Shown one piece after another: positions 40,862-50,331 of a stretch of 64,000 bases of DNA; within the stretch, counting starts at the first letter, position 1; each line of letters opens with the position of its first letter. The translations under genes and the position numbers were made by a program. Origin of the DNA: Armatimonadetes bacterium UBA1398 (GTDB lineage Bacteria; Armatimonadota; Zipacnadia; UBA1398). The stretch is taken from positions 1-64,000 of the forward strand of contig DBQI01000039.1 in NCBI GenBank assembly GCA_002305165.1. Direction: 5' to 3'. The notes beneath the pieces were generated by a model. That model had not been told where the DNA came from. It saw only the letters and a list, made by a program, of their open reading frames with translations, and ran no database searches.

Positions 40862-41860
40862 CTAGGACCACTGCAGCACCACGCCCAGGAAGGGCTCCGA
40901 GCGGTTGCGGATCATCCGGTACGCCGCGTCCGCCTCGGCGCCCGGGAACGTGTGGGTAACCAGCTCCTTCACCTTGAAGACGCCACGGTTCAGCAGGTCC
41001 AGGGTGGCCTCCATCCGTGGACGGGTCCAACCGGCCATCCCCCAGCAGGTGATCTCCTTATCGTGCATCCACTGGATGTTCATGAGGTGCTCGCCCTCGG
41101 GGTGGTAGCCGTTGAAGACGAGGTGGCCATCGTGCCTGAGGATCTGGAAGGCGAGCTCGACGTTGGCGATGCGCCCCACGGCCTCGTCGACCACATCCAC
41201 GCCCTCGGGCCAGCGGTCGAGGATGGCGTGGGCCGCGACGACCTCGCGGTCGTTGAGCACCGCGTCGGCGGAGTGGAGGCGAGCCAACTCCAGGCGGCGG
41301 GGATGCCGGCCCAGGACGAGGACCTCGGCGCCGCGGGCGCGGAAGCCCTGGGCCGCCCACTGCCCCACAAGGCCGTCGCCGATGACGACCACTCTGGTGT
41401 CCGACCCCACGGGGGGGCGGAAGGCGCCGTTGTAGCCGACCTGGGTGAGGACCAAGCCCGAGGCCTGGATGGGGTCCATGCCGTCCGGCAGGGGCAGGCA
41501 CTCGCCGGCGGGGGTGACGCCGTACTCGGCGTGGCTTCCGGCGAAGGCGGAGTACTCGCCTTCGAGTCGGCTGACGCTCGCGAACACGCGCTGTCCAGGG
41601 GAGAGGCCCTCGACGCCTGGCCCAAGGGTCTCCACAATGCCCACGCGCTGGTAGCCCGGCACCACGGGGTAGGAGAAGGGGGGCTCCTTCCCCGGCGAGT
41701 GGAATCGTCCGCTCCAGATCCATCCCTCGGTCCCGTTGCTGATGAGGGAGCACTCGGTGCGTATGAGGACCTCGCCGGGGCCTGGGTCCGGTACGGTGAT
41801 CTCGGCTACGGTGACCTCATCGGCGTTGGTGAAGACGGCGGCCTTCGCGCGGATGGACAT
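40862..41860 (-). CDS. Medium-chain dehydrogenase, BchC-like subgroup
   Basis: 332 residues from the ATG at 41860, with AGGGGGG upstream; a longer reading frame exists but no site supports it. The N-terminal part has TECSLISNGTEGWIWSGRF and YPVVPGYQRVGIV. The GHE zinc motif is replaced by PGYQ, as in 2-desacetyl-2-hydroxyethyl bacteriochlorophyllide dehydrogenase (BchC)-like MDRs. The Rossmann motif is VVIGDGLVGQWAAQGF. No photosynthesis genes are near, so a sugar or polyol role in cooperation with the neighbouring MDR is more likely. WMHDKEITCWGMAGWTRPRM and the C-terminal FPGAEADAAYRMI support the domain assignment. The gene starts 82 nt after a DUF58 gene. Confidence 0.78.
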   Translation of the reverse strand: MSIRAKAAVFTNADEVTVAEITVPDPGPGEVLIRTECSLISNGTEGWIWSGRFHSPGKEPPFSYPVVPGYQRVGIVETLGPGVEGLSPGQRVFASVSRLEGEYSAFAGSHAEYGVTPAGECLPLPDGMDPIQASGLVLTQVGYNGAFRPPVGSDTRVVVIGDGLVGQWAAQGFRARGAEVLVLGRHPRRLELARLHSADAVLNDREVVAAHAILDRWPEGVDVVDEAVGRIANVELAFQILRHDGHLVFNGYHPEGEHLMNIQWMHDKEITCWGMAGWTRPRMEATLDLLNRGVFKVKELVTHTFPGAEADAAYRMIRNRSEPFLGVVLQWS

Positions 41861-41942
41861 GGCAACCCCCCTGTGATGTGGATGTGTGCGTGGAGGGTCT
41901 TCGGCGCCCACCGCTGCGGCTCCTTGGACCCGGAGTGCGGTT

Positions 41943-43226
41943 TCAGAGGCCGCCGGCGGCGATGACGCGCAGGTCCTGCTCGCCCTGGATGTGGACAACC
42001 CCGACACCCTCGGACCGCAGGACGGGGCCGGCGGATGCCATGTGCTCGGGGTTATCGACGAGGACGACGGTCACGAGGAAGCCCCAGAACTTCAGCCGGG
42101 CGACGGACTGCATGAGGGAGGGGCCCAGGCTGGGAGCGATGATGACGAGAGAGAGATCGCGGGAGAGGCCCTGGGCCTCCTCGCTGATCATGCGCTCGAG
42201 GGGCATTCCCTCGGAGAGCTCGAGCCGGGCCAGGGCGTCGAGGATCTGGCCCAGTTGGGTCGGGCCCCGGGCCGGCTCAACGCATACGGGCCGGAGCCGG
42301 TCCTCGCCCTCGCGGCGCCGCGCCTGCTCGCGCGCCTCCTGCCTGCTCCTCGAGGCCTGTGAGCCCTCCTCGCGCTTGACGCGCTCGGCGGCGTCGAGGC
42401 CGTTCGAGAGGAGGCCGACGGTCTGCTTCATGTCGATGAGGTAGTTGGCGATGGAGGCGGCGGCGGTGATCGCCAGCTCGGAGCGGTCGAAGACTTCCGC
42501 CTCCTCGAAGGCGGGCTCGTGAAAGTCCAGGACGATGTTCGCGCCCATGAGCACGGTGTGCTCGTAGACCCGGGTATGGAGCTCGCCCGTGCGCGCGGTG
42601 GTCCTCCAGTGCACCCGGTTCAGGGGGTCTCCCACCTGGTACGGGCGCACACCCGCAAGCCGGGTGGTGTCCTCATAGAGCTGGCGGCGGACCCGCACAT
42701 CGCCGATGGGCCGGCGCGTGACGGGGTCGTAGCGGGAGATGGGCACCGGGCGCGGCCTGACGGTGATGTAGTGGGCGTGGCGGGCGGTTCGGAGGTGGCG
42801 GACGAAGCCGAATAGGTCGCCGGATTCGAGGATCACGGGGCCTATCTGATGGTAGCCGCGATGGGTGAAGGTCAGCTTGTAGGTGAGGGTGCGCATGGCC
42901 TTCGGGGGGAGCATGAAGAGCTTCACGAAGTCGCCGTCGCGTCCGAGGCGCTGGGGAACGACCTCCTCGACCAGGACCCAGAGGACGGGGAGGGCCTTGT
43001 CGTTGTGCAGGTGGGCGTGGACATCCAGGGAGTCGCCGATCTCCGCTCGGTCCGTGGCGATCCGGCGCGCGCAGCGGACGCCATCGAGCGAGGTGCGGGC
43101 GAAGGCCACGGAGATGATGTAGGCGAGGGCCATGGCGTACAGGGCGTAGGTCATCAGGGAGAAGCGGAAGAGCAGCCCGACCACGATCAGGCCGATGGTG
43201 GTGGCGATGATCGTGCGTCGGCGCAT
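41943..43226 (-). CDS. DUF58 protein of the MoxR operon
   Basis: 427 residues. Two adjacent membrane helices occupy about 5-45 (IIATTIGLIVVGLLFRFSL and YALYAMALAYIISVAF). The DUF58 signature GVRPYQVGDPLNRVHWRTTA follows near 215, and the C-terminal part is a vWA-like fold starting MGANIVLDF with a charged linker (REQARRREGE). DUF58 proteins always partner MoxR AAA ATPases and are thought to act as an assembly or cofactor-insertion module. The start lies directly after the MoxR stop (43227), so the two genes are translationally coupled. Usual extra members (vWA, transglutaminase or TPR proteins) are absent here. Confidence 0.9.
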   Translation of the reverse strand: MRRRTIIATTIGLIVVGLLFRFSLMTYALYAMALAYIISVAFARTSLDGVRCARRIATDRAEIGDSLDVHAHLHNDKALPVLWVLVEEVVPQRLGRDGDFVKLFMLPPKAMRTLTYKLTFTHRGYHQIGPVILESGDLFGFVRHLRTARHAHYITVRPRPVPISRYDPVTRRPIGDVRVRRQLYEDTTRLAGVRPYQVGDPLNRVHWRTTARTGELHTRVYEHTVLMGANIVLDFHEPAFEEAEVFDRSELAITAAASIANYLIDMKQTVGLLSNGLDAAERVKREEGSQASRSRQEAREQARRREGEDRLRPVCVEPARGPTQLGQILDALARLELSEGMPLERMISEEAQGLSRDLSLVIIAPSLGPSLMQSVARLKFWGFLVTVVLVDNPEHMASAGPVLRSEGVGVVHIQGEQDLRVIAAGGL

Positions 43227-44180
43227 CTAGACCCCCTGGCGCACCGGCGCGGGGATGTTCTCGACCAGCCGCCGGACCGCCTCATGGGGAGTGAGGCCGC
43301 GGAGGCGCGCCTCGGGATTGAGGAGCACGCGGTGGGCGAGGATCGGCCCGCAGAGGGCTTTGACATCATCGGGGATGACGAACTCCCGTCCGACCAGCGC
43401 CGCGGTCGCCTGGCAGGCGAAGTAGAGGCACTGGGTGGCGCGGGGGCTGGCGCCCATGATGAAGTCGGCGTTGTTAGGGTCGCGGGTCGCCTGAACCAGT
43501 CTGATGATGTACTGCCGGACCTTCTCGTCGACGTGGACCTCGCGGCAGGCCTTCTGAGCTCTCCGGAGGTCCTCGAGGGTGACGACGGCGCCGATGGTGT
43601 CGATGGGGTGTCCGAGGCGCAGCATGAGGATCATGTCGTTCTCGGCCTGGAAGCTGGGGTAGCCGATCGAGAGGCGCATGAAGAAGCGGTCGAGCTGGGC
43701 TTCGGGAAGGGGAAAGGTGCCCTCATGCTCGATGGGGTTCTGGGTGGCGATCACAAGGTGGGGGCGCTCGAGCTCGTAGGTGTGGCCGTCGATGGAGACG
43801 TGCCGCTCGGCCATGGCCTGGAGGAGGGCGGACTGGGTGCGCGGCGTCGCGCGGTTGATCTCATCGGCGAGGAGGATGTTGGTGAAGATGGGGCCGGGGC
43901 GGAACTCGAAGTCCAGGGTCTTCTGGTTGAAGACCGAGGTGCCCGTTATGTCGGTAGGCAACAGGTCTGGCGTGCATTGGACCCGCCGGAATCCCACGCC
44001 AAGGGAGATGGCGATGGCACGGGCGAGCATCGTCTTCGCGACCCCCGGCACGTCCTCCAACAGGATGTGACCCTCGCAGAGAACGCAGATGAGGGCGAGT
44101 CGGATCGCGTTGCGCTTGCCGACGATCACCTGTTCGATGTTGTCGCATATGCGTGTGCAGAGATCGGAGACCGTGGCCAC
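43227..44180 (-). CDS. MoxR-family AAA+ ATPase
   Basis: 317 residues from a GTG with AGGTGG upstream; another GTG at 44189 is possible. HILLEDVPGVAKTMLA is the Walker A of the MoxR group (Ala in place of Gly before Lys-Thr), NILLADEINRATPRTQSALLQ contains Walker B and sensor 1 follows in VIATQNPIEHEGTFPLPEAQ. QLDRFFMRLSIGYP and the C-terminal LGASPRA-type segment (MGASPRATQCL) complete the family pattern. MoxR ATPases act as chaperones that activate large enzymes or surface proteins with help of DUF58/vWA partners. Only the DUF58 partner is found here, immediately downstream. Divergent from the next gene across 84 nt. Confidence 0.92.
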   Translation of the reverse strand: MATVSDLCTRICDNIEQVIVGKRNAIRLALICVLCEGHILLEDVPGVAKTMLARAIAISLGVGFRRVQCTPDLLPTDITGTSVFNQKTLDFEFRPGPIFTNILLADEINRATPRTQSALLQAMAERHVSIDGHTYELERPHLVIATQNPIEHEGTFPLPEAQLDRFFMRLSIGYPSFQAENDMILMLRLGHPIDTIGAVVTLEDLRRAQKACREVHVDEKVRQYIIRLVQATRDPNNADFIMGASPRATQCLYFACQATAALVGREFVIPDDVKALCGPILAHRVLLNPEARLRGLTPHEAVRRLVENIPAPVRQGV

Positions 44181-44264
44181 GTTACCCACCTGCCGATTCG
44201 GGTAGACTGGAACATGGTTCTCGCCGCGCCGAAGCGCGGCCTGCATGGAAAGGAAGGATTCCCC

Positions 44265-45089
44265 ATGCGTCGGCTCATCGCCCTCGCCTCCGCGCTGGTT
44301 ACGGTAGTGGGGGTTCGCGCCAGCGCGCAGGAGCTGATCCTGAGGCCCGGAGCGGACCTGGGGGCCGCGCGGTACAGCGTCGAGATCGAGGCGGAGTACG
44401 GCGGCGACCTCACGGGCACGCGGCTCACGGCATCGTACGGGGTGATCCATCGGAGCTTCACGGCATCCCAAGATGGAGTCGTGCCGGCGCTCCTGGTGTT
44501 CGACGGTGGGACGGCGTCCGTCCAGACGGCGGATGGCGCGTCGCCCTTGAACTGGAACCTCACGGGCGAGGCCGTGCTGGTGTTGCTCGGGCCGGACAAC
44601 GTCGCGCGGGAGGCGCCCGTGCCCTTGCCCGCCCTGGGCGCCGCGCCGGCGGCCGACGCCCTCGCGGCGTACGCGTCTCTGCTCTGGGCGATCCCCTACC
44701 CCGCCGAGGCGCTATCGCCGGGTGAGAGCTTCATCGCAGACGTGACGGACGAGCCCTCCCTCGCGGGCCCTGTGCTGGTGTGCCGCCGGGTGGTGGGAGA
44801 GCTGGCTTCGGTTGAGTCTGTGGAGGGCCGCCAAGTGGCGATCCTCGCCGCCCAGGTGGAGCAGTCCATGGCGCCGGACCACCCCACCCTCACGGGGCAG
44901 GCGGTGCTGGAGGTCCGCGCGGCCGTTGATGTGGCGACGGGCCGGATGCTCGGCGCGACGCTCCTCGAGCTCAGCGAGACCGCGAACCGGCCGGATCTCA
45001 CTCCGGCCGCAGTGGCGATGGAGCCCCTGCGGTGCACCGTGCGACTCGATGGCGGGCCGGATGTGGGCGCCCTGCTCGGCTTGCCTTGA
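44265..45089 (+). CDS. Secreted protein of unknown function
   Basis: 274 residues from the ATG at 44265, with AGGAAGGA five bases upstream. It begins with a signal peptide (MRRLIALASALVTVVGVRASAQ) and a mature N-terminus rich in Gly/Ala. The rest is predicted to be beta-rich (YSVEIEAEYGGDLTGTRLTASYG, VLEVRAAVDVATGRMLGATL), without cysteine pairs or motifs I recognise. The last strand pattern resembles domains that store an amphipathic or lipoprotein-like sandwich. The next gene (LysE type exporter) starts 27 nt after its stop, so they may be co-transcribed. I do not assign a function. Confidence 0.7.
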   Translation: MRRLIALASALVTVVGVRASAQELILRPGADLGAARYSVEIEAEYGGDLTGTRLTASYGVIHRSFTASQDGVVPALLVFDGGTASVQTADGASPLNWNLTGEAVLVLLGPDNVAREAPVPLPALGAAPAADALAAYASLLWAIPYPAEALSPGESFIADVTDEPSLAGPVLVCRRVVGELASVESVEGRQVAILAAQVEQSMAPDHPTLTGQAVLEVRAAVDVATGRMLGATLLELSETANRPDLTPAAVAMEPLRCTVRLDGGPDVGALLGLP

Positions 45090-45116
45090 CGCCCAAGAAC
45101 GGTGAGCATGTAGCGC

Positions 45117-45812
45117 ATGGACTTAGCACTCTTCCTCCTGGCCGCGGGCAGCATCTCCCTGTCCGGCGTGCTTGCCCCCGGGCCCATCACGGCGGTGACG
45201 GCGGCCCGCGGTGCGGAGTCACCCCATGCCGGCGTCTGGGTCACCGTCGGACATACCCTCGTCGAGATCACGGTGATGGCGGCGCTGTTCCTCGGCGCCA
45301 GGCAGCTTTCGGAGAGCCTCTCCCTCAAGGCGGGGATCGGCCTCGCGGGCGCGGCCGTCCTGCTCTTCATGGGAGTGAGCATGCTGCGGGCGCTGCGGCG
45401 CGGGCGGGCCAGTGAGGGGGGCATGGAGGAGGCGACGGCTCCCGAGGCCGACGCCACGCGCGGACGGGCGATTTCCCGCATTACCGCGTCGCCCCTGCTG
45501 GCCGGGGTCTTCCTGTCGGCGGGCAACCCTTACTTCATCATCTGGTGGCTCACGGTGGGGGCGGGCTTGGTTCTGAAGTCGGTCGAGTTCGGCCCCATCG
45601 GCTTCATGCTCTTCGCCATCGTTCACTGGTCCTGTGACCTCGGCTGGAACTGGCTCGTGTCAGCGCTCTCCTTCGGTGGCAGCAAGGCGCTGGGTCCGCG
45701 CTTCCAGTGGGGCGTGCAGCTCATCTGCGGCGTGTTCCTGGTGTTCATGGCGGGGTGGTTCGGGTACGATGGTGTGCAGACTCTCATCGGAGGGCCGATG
45801 GCCGGCTCCTAA
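45117..45812 (+). CDS. LysE/RhtB-family exporter
   Basis: 231 residues with about six membrane helices: FLLAAGSISLSGVLAPGPITAV, VEITVMAALFLGARQL, GIGLAGAAVLLFMGVSML, LAGVFLSAGNPYFIIWWLTVGAG, GFMLFAIVHWSCDLGWNWLV and LICGVFLVFMAGWFGYDG. The first loop has the PGP motif of the family, and NPYFIIWW is its second signature. LysE-type proteins export amino acids or other small metabolites such as cadmium, depending on subgroup; the subgroup is not decided here. The central loop between helices three and four is cytoplasmic and unusually charged (RRGRASEGGMEEATAPEADA). Confidence 0.85.
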   Translation: MDLALFLLAAGSISLSGVLAPGPITAVTAARGAESPHAGVWVTVGHTLVEITVMAALFLGARQLSESLSLKAGIGLAGAAVLLFMGVSMLRALRRGRASEGGMEEATAPEADATRGRAISRITASPLLAGVFLSAGNPYFIIWWLTVGAGLVLKSVEFGPIGFMLFAIVHWSCDLGWNWLVSALSFGGSKALGPRFQWGVQLICGVFLVFMAGWFGYDGVQTLIGGPMAGS

Positions 45813-45870
45813 CGGATGAGGCCGCCGGCCCCGCGGTTACCGACGCGAACCCAGGGAGGGGACCTCTCTC

Positions 45871-46836
45871 ATGCGATACACAACCCTTTACGTTCTCGCC
45901 GTTCTGCTCCTCGCCATCCCACTGAGCGCCGTGGCCCAGGAGGAACCGCCGCCCGCGGAGCTCGCCGCGCTGCTCCCGACGACGGGCGCGTTCGAGGGGC
46001 TGGCGATGCAGGGCGAGCCGCGGTTCTTCCCCGAGGAGCGCCTGGCCGATCACATCAACGGCGACGCCGAGACCTACTACACCTACGGCGTGGGCACGAC
46101 GGCGGCGGTGCGCTACAGCGATGGCGCGCGAGGCATGCTCGACCTGGACATCTACGACATGCTGACCCCCCTCGGCGCCTTCGGGGTGTATGCCCAGCGC
46201 CGCCCGTCGGAGCCCGAGTACCTGGATCTCGGGACGGAGAGCTATGTCAGCGGCAGCCAGGTGGTGTGTCTCACCGGGCAGTACTACGTGGTCGTGAAGA
46301 GCATCTCGCGGAGCGCGGACGGCATCGAGCAAGCGAAGAAGCTGGCGGGGTTGGTGGCCGAGGCGTCGCCGGGCCCGGACGCGCTGCCCGCGGAACTCGC
46401 GTGGTTCCCCGTGGAGGGCCTGCGGCCGGGGAGTTACGGCCACAGCCCGCGGTCGTTCCTAGGGATGGACGGCATGCCGCCGCTCTTCACGGCGCTCTAC
46501 GCCAACCCCGAGGATGAGGATGACGAGATCACCCTCGCCTTCCACCTGTTCGACAGCGAGGAGGATCTGGAGGCGGCCCTGGAGCCGATGCGGGAGACGC
46601 TGCTGGGCCGGCTCGCTGATGGCGGCCAGGCGATCGAGTACACGGTAGACCTGGATGACGCCACGGCGGCTGTGACAGCGTACGACGTGAAGTACCGCGG
46701 CCAGGTGCATGTCGCACGGGCGGGCCGAGGGCTGATGGTCGCCGTGCGGGCCGCGCAGGAGTGGGCGGAGGAATCGTTCGCCGCGCTCGCGGAGCGGATC
46801 GAGGAAGACGGCCCCGGCCTCGAAGCCGAGGAGTAG
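45871..46836 (+). CDS. Secreted DUF6599-like protein
   Basis: 321 residues, ATG after GAGGGGA. It starts with a signal peptide (TTLYVLAVLLLAIPLSAVAQ). The conserved stretch is HINGDAETYYTYGVGTTAAV followed by LDLDIYDMLTPLGAFGVYAQ, the layout of DUF6599, a family of unknown role. The remaining parts contain a second similar half (PPLFTALYANPEDEDDEITL), so an internal duplication is possible. The C-terminus is acidic. It is closely spaced from the LysE gene (58 nt) and convergent with the P-type ATPase gene. No enzyme motif is visible. Confidence 0.65.
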   Translation: MRYTTLYVLAVLLLAIPLSAVAQEEPPPAELAALLPTTGAFEGLAMQGEPRFFPEERLADHINGDAETYYTYGVGTTAAVRYSDGARGMLDLDIYDMLTPLGAFGVYAQRRPSEPEYLDLGTESYVSGSQVVCLTGQYYVVVKSISRSADGIEQAKKLAGLVAEASPGPDALPAELAWFPVEGLRPGSYGHSPRSFLGMDGMPPLFTALYANPEDEDDEITLAFHLFDSEEDLEAALEPMRETLLGRLADGGQAIEYTVDLDDATAAVTAYDVKYRGQVHVARAGRGLMVAVRAAQEWAEESFAALAERIEEDGPGLEAEE

Positions 46837-46864
46837 CGCCGGGAGCCGGGGAGGCGCGACAGGC

Positions 46865-48991
46865 TCAGTGCTCGTGCGGACCGGCGGTGGCGATGCGGTC
46901 CGCATGCTGGAGGATGCGGGTGCTGTTGAGCACGGCGGCGACGGCGACGCCCACGTCGGCTCCGACGGCGCTCCACATGGAGGCCATTCCCGCGGCGCCC
47001 AGGATGAGGACCAAGGCCTTTATGCCCATCGCCATGATGATGTTCTGCCAGACGATCCGCCGGGTCGACCGGGCGACATCGATGGCCGCGGGCACCCGTC
47101 CGACGGCGTCGGCGGTGACCACGACATCGGCGGCCTCGATGGCGGCATCGGAGCCGAGGCCCCCCATGGCGATGCCGACATCGGCCCGAGCGAGGACGGG
47201 CGCGTCGTTCACGCCGTCACCCACGAAGGCGATCCGGCCTCGCGCCCCGCGGGCGTCCCGCTCGGCGATGAGCCGCTCCAGGGCGTCGATCTTGCCCTGA
47301 GGGAGGAGCTCGGCCTCGTGGAAGTCCAGACCGAGGGAGCGCGCTACCCGCTCGGCGGTCGTTGCCACATCGCCCGTCAGCATCCCTATCCGCCGGACGC
47401 CGAGGCGCCTCAGCGCGGCCACGGCGGGCCGGGCGTCTGAGCGCACCTCGTCTCCCACGCGGATGCGGCCCGCGTGGGCGCCGTCCACCACCACGTGCAC
47501 GGCGGTCTCACCCTCCTCGCAGGGGTCATGGCTCAGATCGAGGCCGTGGAGGGCGCGGTGGCTGCAAGCCAGCACTTCGCGGCCGTTGACGGTTGCCGTC
47601 ACTCCGCTGCCCGGCAGCTCGCGGTAGTCGGACACGGCACTGAGGTCGGCCTCGCCACCCCCGGCGCGGTAGGCGTCGAGGATCGACTGGGCGATGGGGT
47701 GGCTCGAGTGGACCTCGACATGGGCGGCCAGAGCGAGGACCTCCTCCTCGGACCAGCCGCTCTGGGGGGCGATGCCCTGCACCCGGAAGACCCCGCGCGT
47801 CAGGGTACCCGTCTTGTCGAACACAACGGTGTCCGTCTCGGCGAGGGCGTCGAGGTAGCTCGCCCCCTTGACCAGGATTCCCTGTCGCGACGCGCCGCCG
47901 ATGCCGCCGAAGTAGCCCAGGGGGATGCTGAGCATGAATGCGCACGGGCAGGATATGACGAGGAGGACGAGGCCTCGGTGGACCCATTCGGCGAGGGTGG
48001 CGCCAGGGATGAAGAGGGGCGGGACGAAGGCGACCAGTAGGGTGAGGCCGACCACGGCGGGCGTGTAGTAGGTCGCGAAGCGCGCGATGAAGCGCTCGGT
48101 CGGCGCTTTGCGCGCGGCGGCGTTCTCGACGAGGTCCAGGATCTTCGCTGCCGAGGACTCGCTCGCCGACCGCAGGACCTCGATCTCCAGGAGTCCGCCC
48201 TGGTTGATGGTCCCGCCGAAGACCTCGTCACCCTCCCCGACGGCTCGCGGAACCGGCTCCCCCGAGAGAAGGGAGGCGTCGATGTGGGAGGAGCCGCTCA
48301 GGACGCGGCCATCGAGGGGAACGCGCTCGCCCGGCCGGACGACCACGACCTGCCCCGGCGCCACCGCGTCCGGCGAGACCTGCGCGATCTCCTCGCCCTC
48401 GCGCAGGTTCGCATAGTCGGGCCGGATGGCCAGCAGCGCGCCGATCGAGCGGCGGGCGCGGCCCACGGCCATCTCCTGAAGCAGCTCCCCGACCCGGTAG
48501 AAGAGCATGACTCCCACGGCCTCGGGCGCTTCGCCGATCGCGAAGGCGCCGCCGGTGGCGACGGTCATCAGGAAGCTCTCGTCGAGGGGACGACCTCGCA
48601 CGAGATTGCGGCCCGCCCTCAGGACCACTCGCCAGCCCACCAAGGCGTAGGCGACGCCGAAGGCGATCGCCTTCGGGACGGGGGCCTGGAGCCACAGCGC
48701 GCACGCGAGGATCACGAGCGCGGCGGCCAGGCCGACCAGGGCGAGCCAGTTCAGCGAGGCTGGGTGGGCGAGCTTCTCGGCGAGGGGCTCCGCGGATTCC
48801 GAGACGCTGACGCCCGCGGCGATCTCGGGCACACGGGCGGCGACTCGGGAGGGATCATCGGCGTCAAGGATGAGGGTACCGGCGCCGAAGTTGACAGAGC
48901 AGGAGCGCACCCCCTCCATACGTCGGAGGGCCTGCTCGAGATCGGAGGCGCAATGGGCGCAGTCGAGGTTGTGGAGTCGGTAGCGCTTCAC
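46865..48991 (-). CDS. Heavy-metal P-type ATPase (Zn/Cd/Pb exporter type, P1B-2-like)
   Basis: 708 residues from a GTG with AGGAG upstream. The N-terminal heavy-metal domain has NLDCAHC (CxxC) at about 7-13. The membrane metal-binding motif is SCPCAF near 345, the phosphorylation motif is DKTGTLT near 390, and GDGVNDAPVL is near the C-terminal hydrolysis loop. The CPC motif with an N-terminal HMA points to export of Zn, Cd or Pb rather than Cu, but the distinction rests on later residues I cannot settle. The C-terminus ends in a histidine pair (GPHEH), which may add a metal site. No metal-responsive regulator lies next to it in this window. Confidence 0.92.
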   Translation of the reverse strand: MKRYRLHNLDCAHCASDLEQALRRMEGVRSCSVNFGAGTLILDADDPSRVAARVPEIAAGVSVSESAEPLAEKLAHPASLNWLALVGLAAALVILACALWLQAPVPKAIAFGVAYALVGWRVVLRAGRNLVRGRPLDESFLMTVATGGAFAIGEAPEAVGVMLFYRVGELLQEMAVGRARRSIGALLAIRPDYANLREGEEIAQVSPDAVAPGQVVVVRPGERVPLDGRVLSGSSHIDASLLSGEPVPRAVGEGDEVFGGTINQGGLLEIEVLRSASESSAAKILDLVENAAARKAPTERFIARFATYYTPAVVGLTLLVAFVPPLFIPGATLAEWVHRGLVLLVISCPCAFMLSIPLGYFGGIGGASRQGILVKGASYLDALAETDTVVFDKTGTLTRGVFRVQGIAPQSGWSEEEVLALAAHVEVHSSHPIAQSILDAYRAGGGEADLSAVSDYRELPGSGVTATVNGREVLACSHRALHGLDLSHDPCEEGETAVHVVVDGAHAGRIRVGDEVRSDARPAVAALRRLGVRRIGMLTGDVATTAERVARSLGLDFHEAELLPQGKIDALERLIAERDARGARGRIAFVGDGVNDAPVLARADVGIAMGGLGSDAAIEAADVVVTADAVGRVPAAIDVARSTRRIVWQNIIMAMGIKALVLILGAAGMASMWSAVGADVGVAVAAVLNSTRILQHADRIATAGPHEH

Positions 48992-49105
48992 GCGGCTCCT
49001 GTCCGGGACGGGCGAAGGGCTGGCCTCCGCAGTGTCGCCCCTCGATTGTACAGTGGCCCGTGACCGGGTCAACACGGCGGAGGACTGCCGAGCGGGAGCC
49101 AATCC

Positions 49106-49140
49106 GTGCCCCGTCCCACCCGTGGGGCGAGGCGGGGCAC
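49106..49140 (-). terminator. Hairpin after the Gfo/Idh gene
   Basis: GTGCCCCG at 49106-49113 pairs perfectly with CGGGGCAC at 49133-49140; an inner CCCAC/GTGGG pair at 49115-49119 and 49122-49126 is also possible. It sits 10 nt past the stop of the oxidoreductase gene, so it serves the minus strand. Confidence 0.55.
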
Positions 49141-49150
49141 GGCGTTGACA

Positions 49151-50185
49151 TTAGAGCCAGAGGGTCTCCTCGTGGGGGACGGGCTCCGGCCGGCCGCTGG
49201 CGGAGGAGAGCTCGGCGGCGCGAATGATGCCGATGGTGCGCCGGCTGGACTCTGGGGTCACCTCGAGTGGCTTGCCCTGGGTCAGGTGCGCGGAGAGGTT
49301 GCGGTAGTACGCCCCCCAGTCGGTGGGTTTGTAGGGGACCATGATCTCGGCCTGGCGGCCCTTCACGAAGGTGACGACGCGGAACTTGTCGCCCAGGTCC
49401 ACCACCCCGCCCTTGGCGCCGAGAAGCCGCCAGCGCGGCTTGCCGATGGCTTGGATGTTCGAGAGTTGGACGTCGGCCGTCGCGCCGCTCTCGAAGGTGA
49501 TCAGGGCGTGGACGTGGTCCTCGATGGTCGCGCTCTTCCACACCAGGTTCTCGTGGAAGTGGCCGACAACGTGCTCGATGCGCTGGGGCACGATGTGCAG
49601 GAGCCAGTCGAGCATGTGGGCGCCCCAGTCGTAGAAGGCGCCGCCGGAGATCTCCTTGTCGGACCGCCACCACTTGCCCGGCTTCGCGAAGCCGCCCATG
49701 TTCATCTCGACGTTGAAGACATCGCCGATCAGCCCGTCCTCGACGATCTCCTTCAGAGCCAGGAAGTCACCGTCGTGACGCCGGTTGTGGAAGACGGTGA
49801 GCGTCTTCTTGCGCTTCTTGGCCGTCGCGATCATCTCATCGGCCTGCTCGACGGTGATGCACATCGGCTTCTCGAGGACGACATGCTTGCCCGCGTTGAG
49901 GCACTCGATGGCCAGTTGGGCATGGGTGTTGTGAGGGGTGATGATAACGGCGAGGTCCACGGACTTGTCGGCATAGAGGGCCTCGTCGGTGGTGTAGGTG
50001 GCGATGCCGGGGAAGTCCTTCGCCGCGACCTCGACTCTGGGGGGATCGATGTCGCAGACGGCCGTAAAGACCATCCCGTCGGCGCCGTTGATCCAGTTCC
50101 CGTGGTTGAAACCCATGTTGAAGCTGGCGCCGTAGCCGATCGCCGCGCAACGGATCTTCTGCTTTGCCTGTGTCGCCTTGGCCAT
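49151..50185 (-). CDS. Gfo/Idh/MocA-family oxidoreductase
   Basis: 344 residues from the ATG at 50185; a GTG at 50200 directly follows a GAGGAA and cannot be excluded. The Rossmann part begins IRCAAIGYGASFNMGF and carries HVVLEKPMCITVEQADEM, the EKP catalytic lysine motif of the family. The C-terminal half has GGAFYDWGAHMLDWLL, with the His of the usual GGG.xxD.GxH motif. Members oxidise sugars, inositols or related polyols with NAD(P). No sugar-binding specificity can be read. The next gene upstream on this strand is a zinc alcohol dehydrogenase, 146 nt away, and both may work on one polyol. Confidence 0.85.
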   Translation of the reverse strand: MAKATQAKQKIRCAAIGYGASFNMGFNHGNWINGADGMVFTAVCDIDPPRVEVAAKDFPGIATYTTDEALYADKSVDLAVIITPHNTHAQLAIECLNAGKHVVLEKPMCITVEQADEMIATAKKRKKTLTVFHNRRHDGDFLALKEIVEDGLIGDVFNVEMNMGGFAKPGKWWRSDKEISGGAFYDWGAHMLDWLLHIVPQRIEHVVGHFHENLVWKSATIEDHVHALITFESGATADVQLSNIQAIGKPRWRLLGAKGGVVDLGDKFRVVTFVKGRQAEIMVPYKPTDWGAYYRNLSAHLTQGKPLEVTPESSRRTIGIIRAAELSSASGRPEPVPHEETLWL

Positions 50186-50331
50186 AGTGTGCGTGTCCAC
50201 TTCCTCTACGTGACGGTGAGCCGCCTATGTGGTCAGACCGGTGCTATGTTCTGCACGGGCCTCGCGGTCCCTTGGTCCGGCGCGGGACGGTGCAGCCGCG
50301 CAGGAGCGGGCCTCGGGCGGGGCTCCGACCC

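Noticed and set aside
40862..41860. BchC function in bacteriochlorophyll synthesis
   Set aside because: Only the subgroup similarity supports it; no other pigment gene is in the window and a sugar-dehydrogenase neighbour is adjacent.
42849..44264. Upstream extension of the frame that ends at 45089
   Set aside because: It runs antisense through the DUF58 and MoxR genes. The ribosome site and signal peptide at 44265 define the real start.
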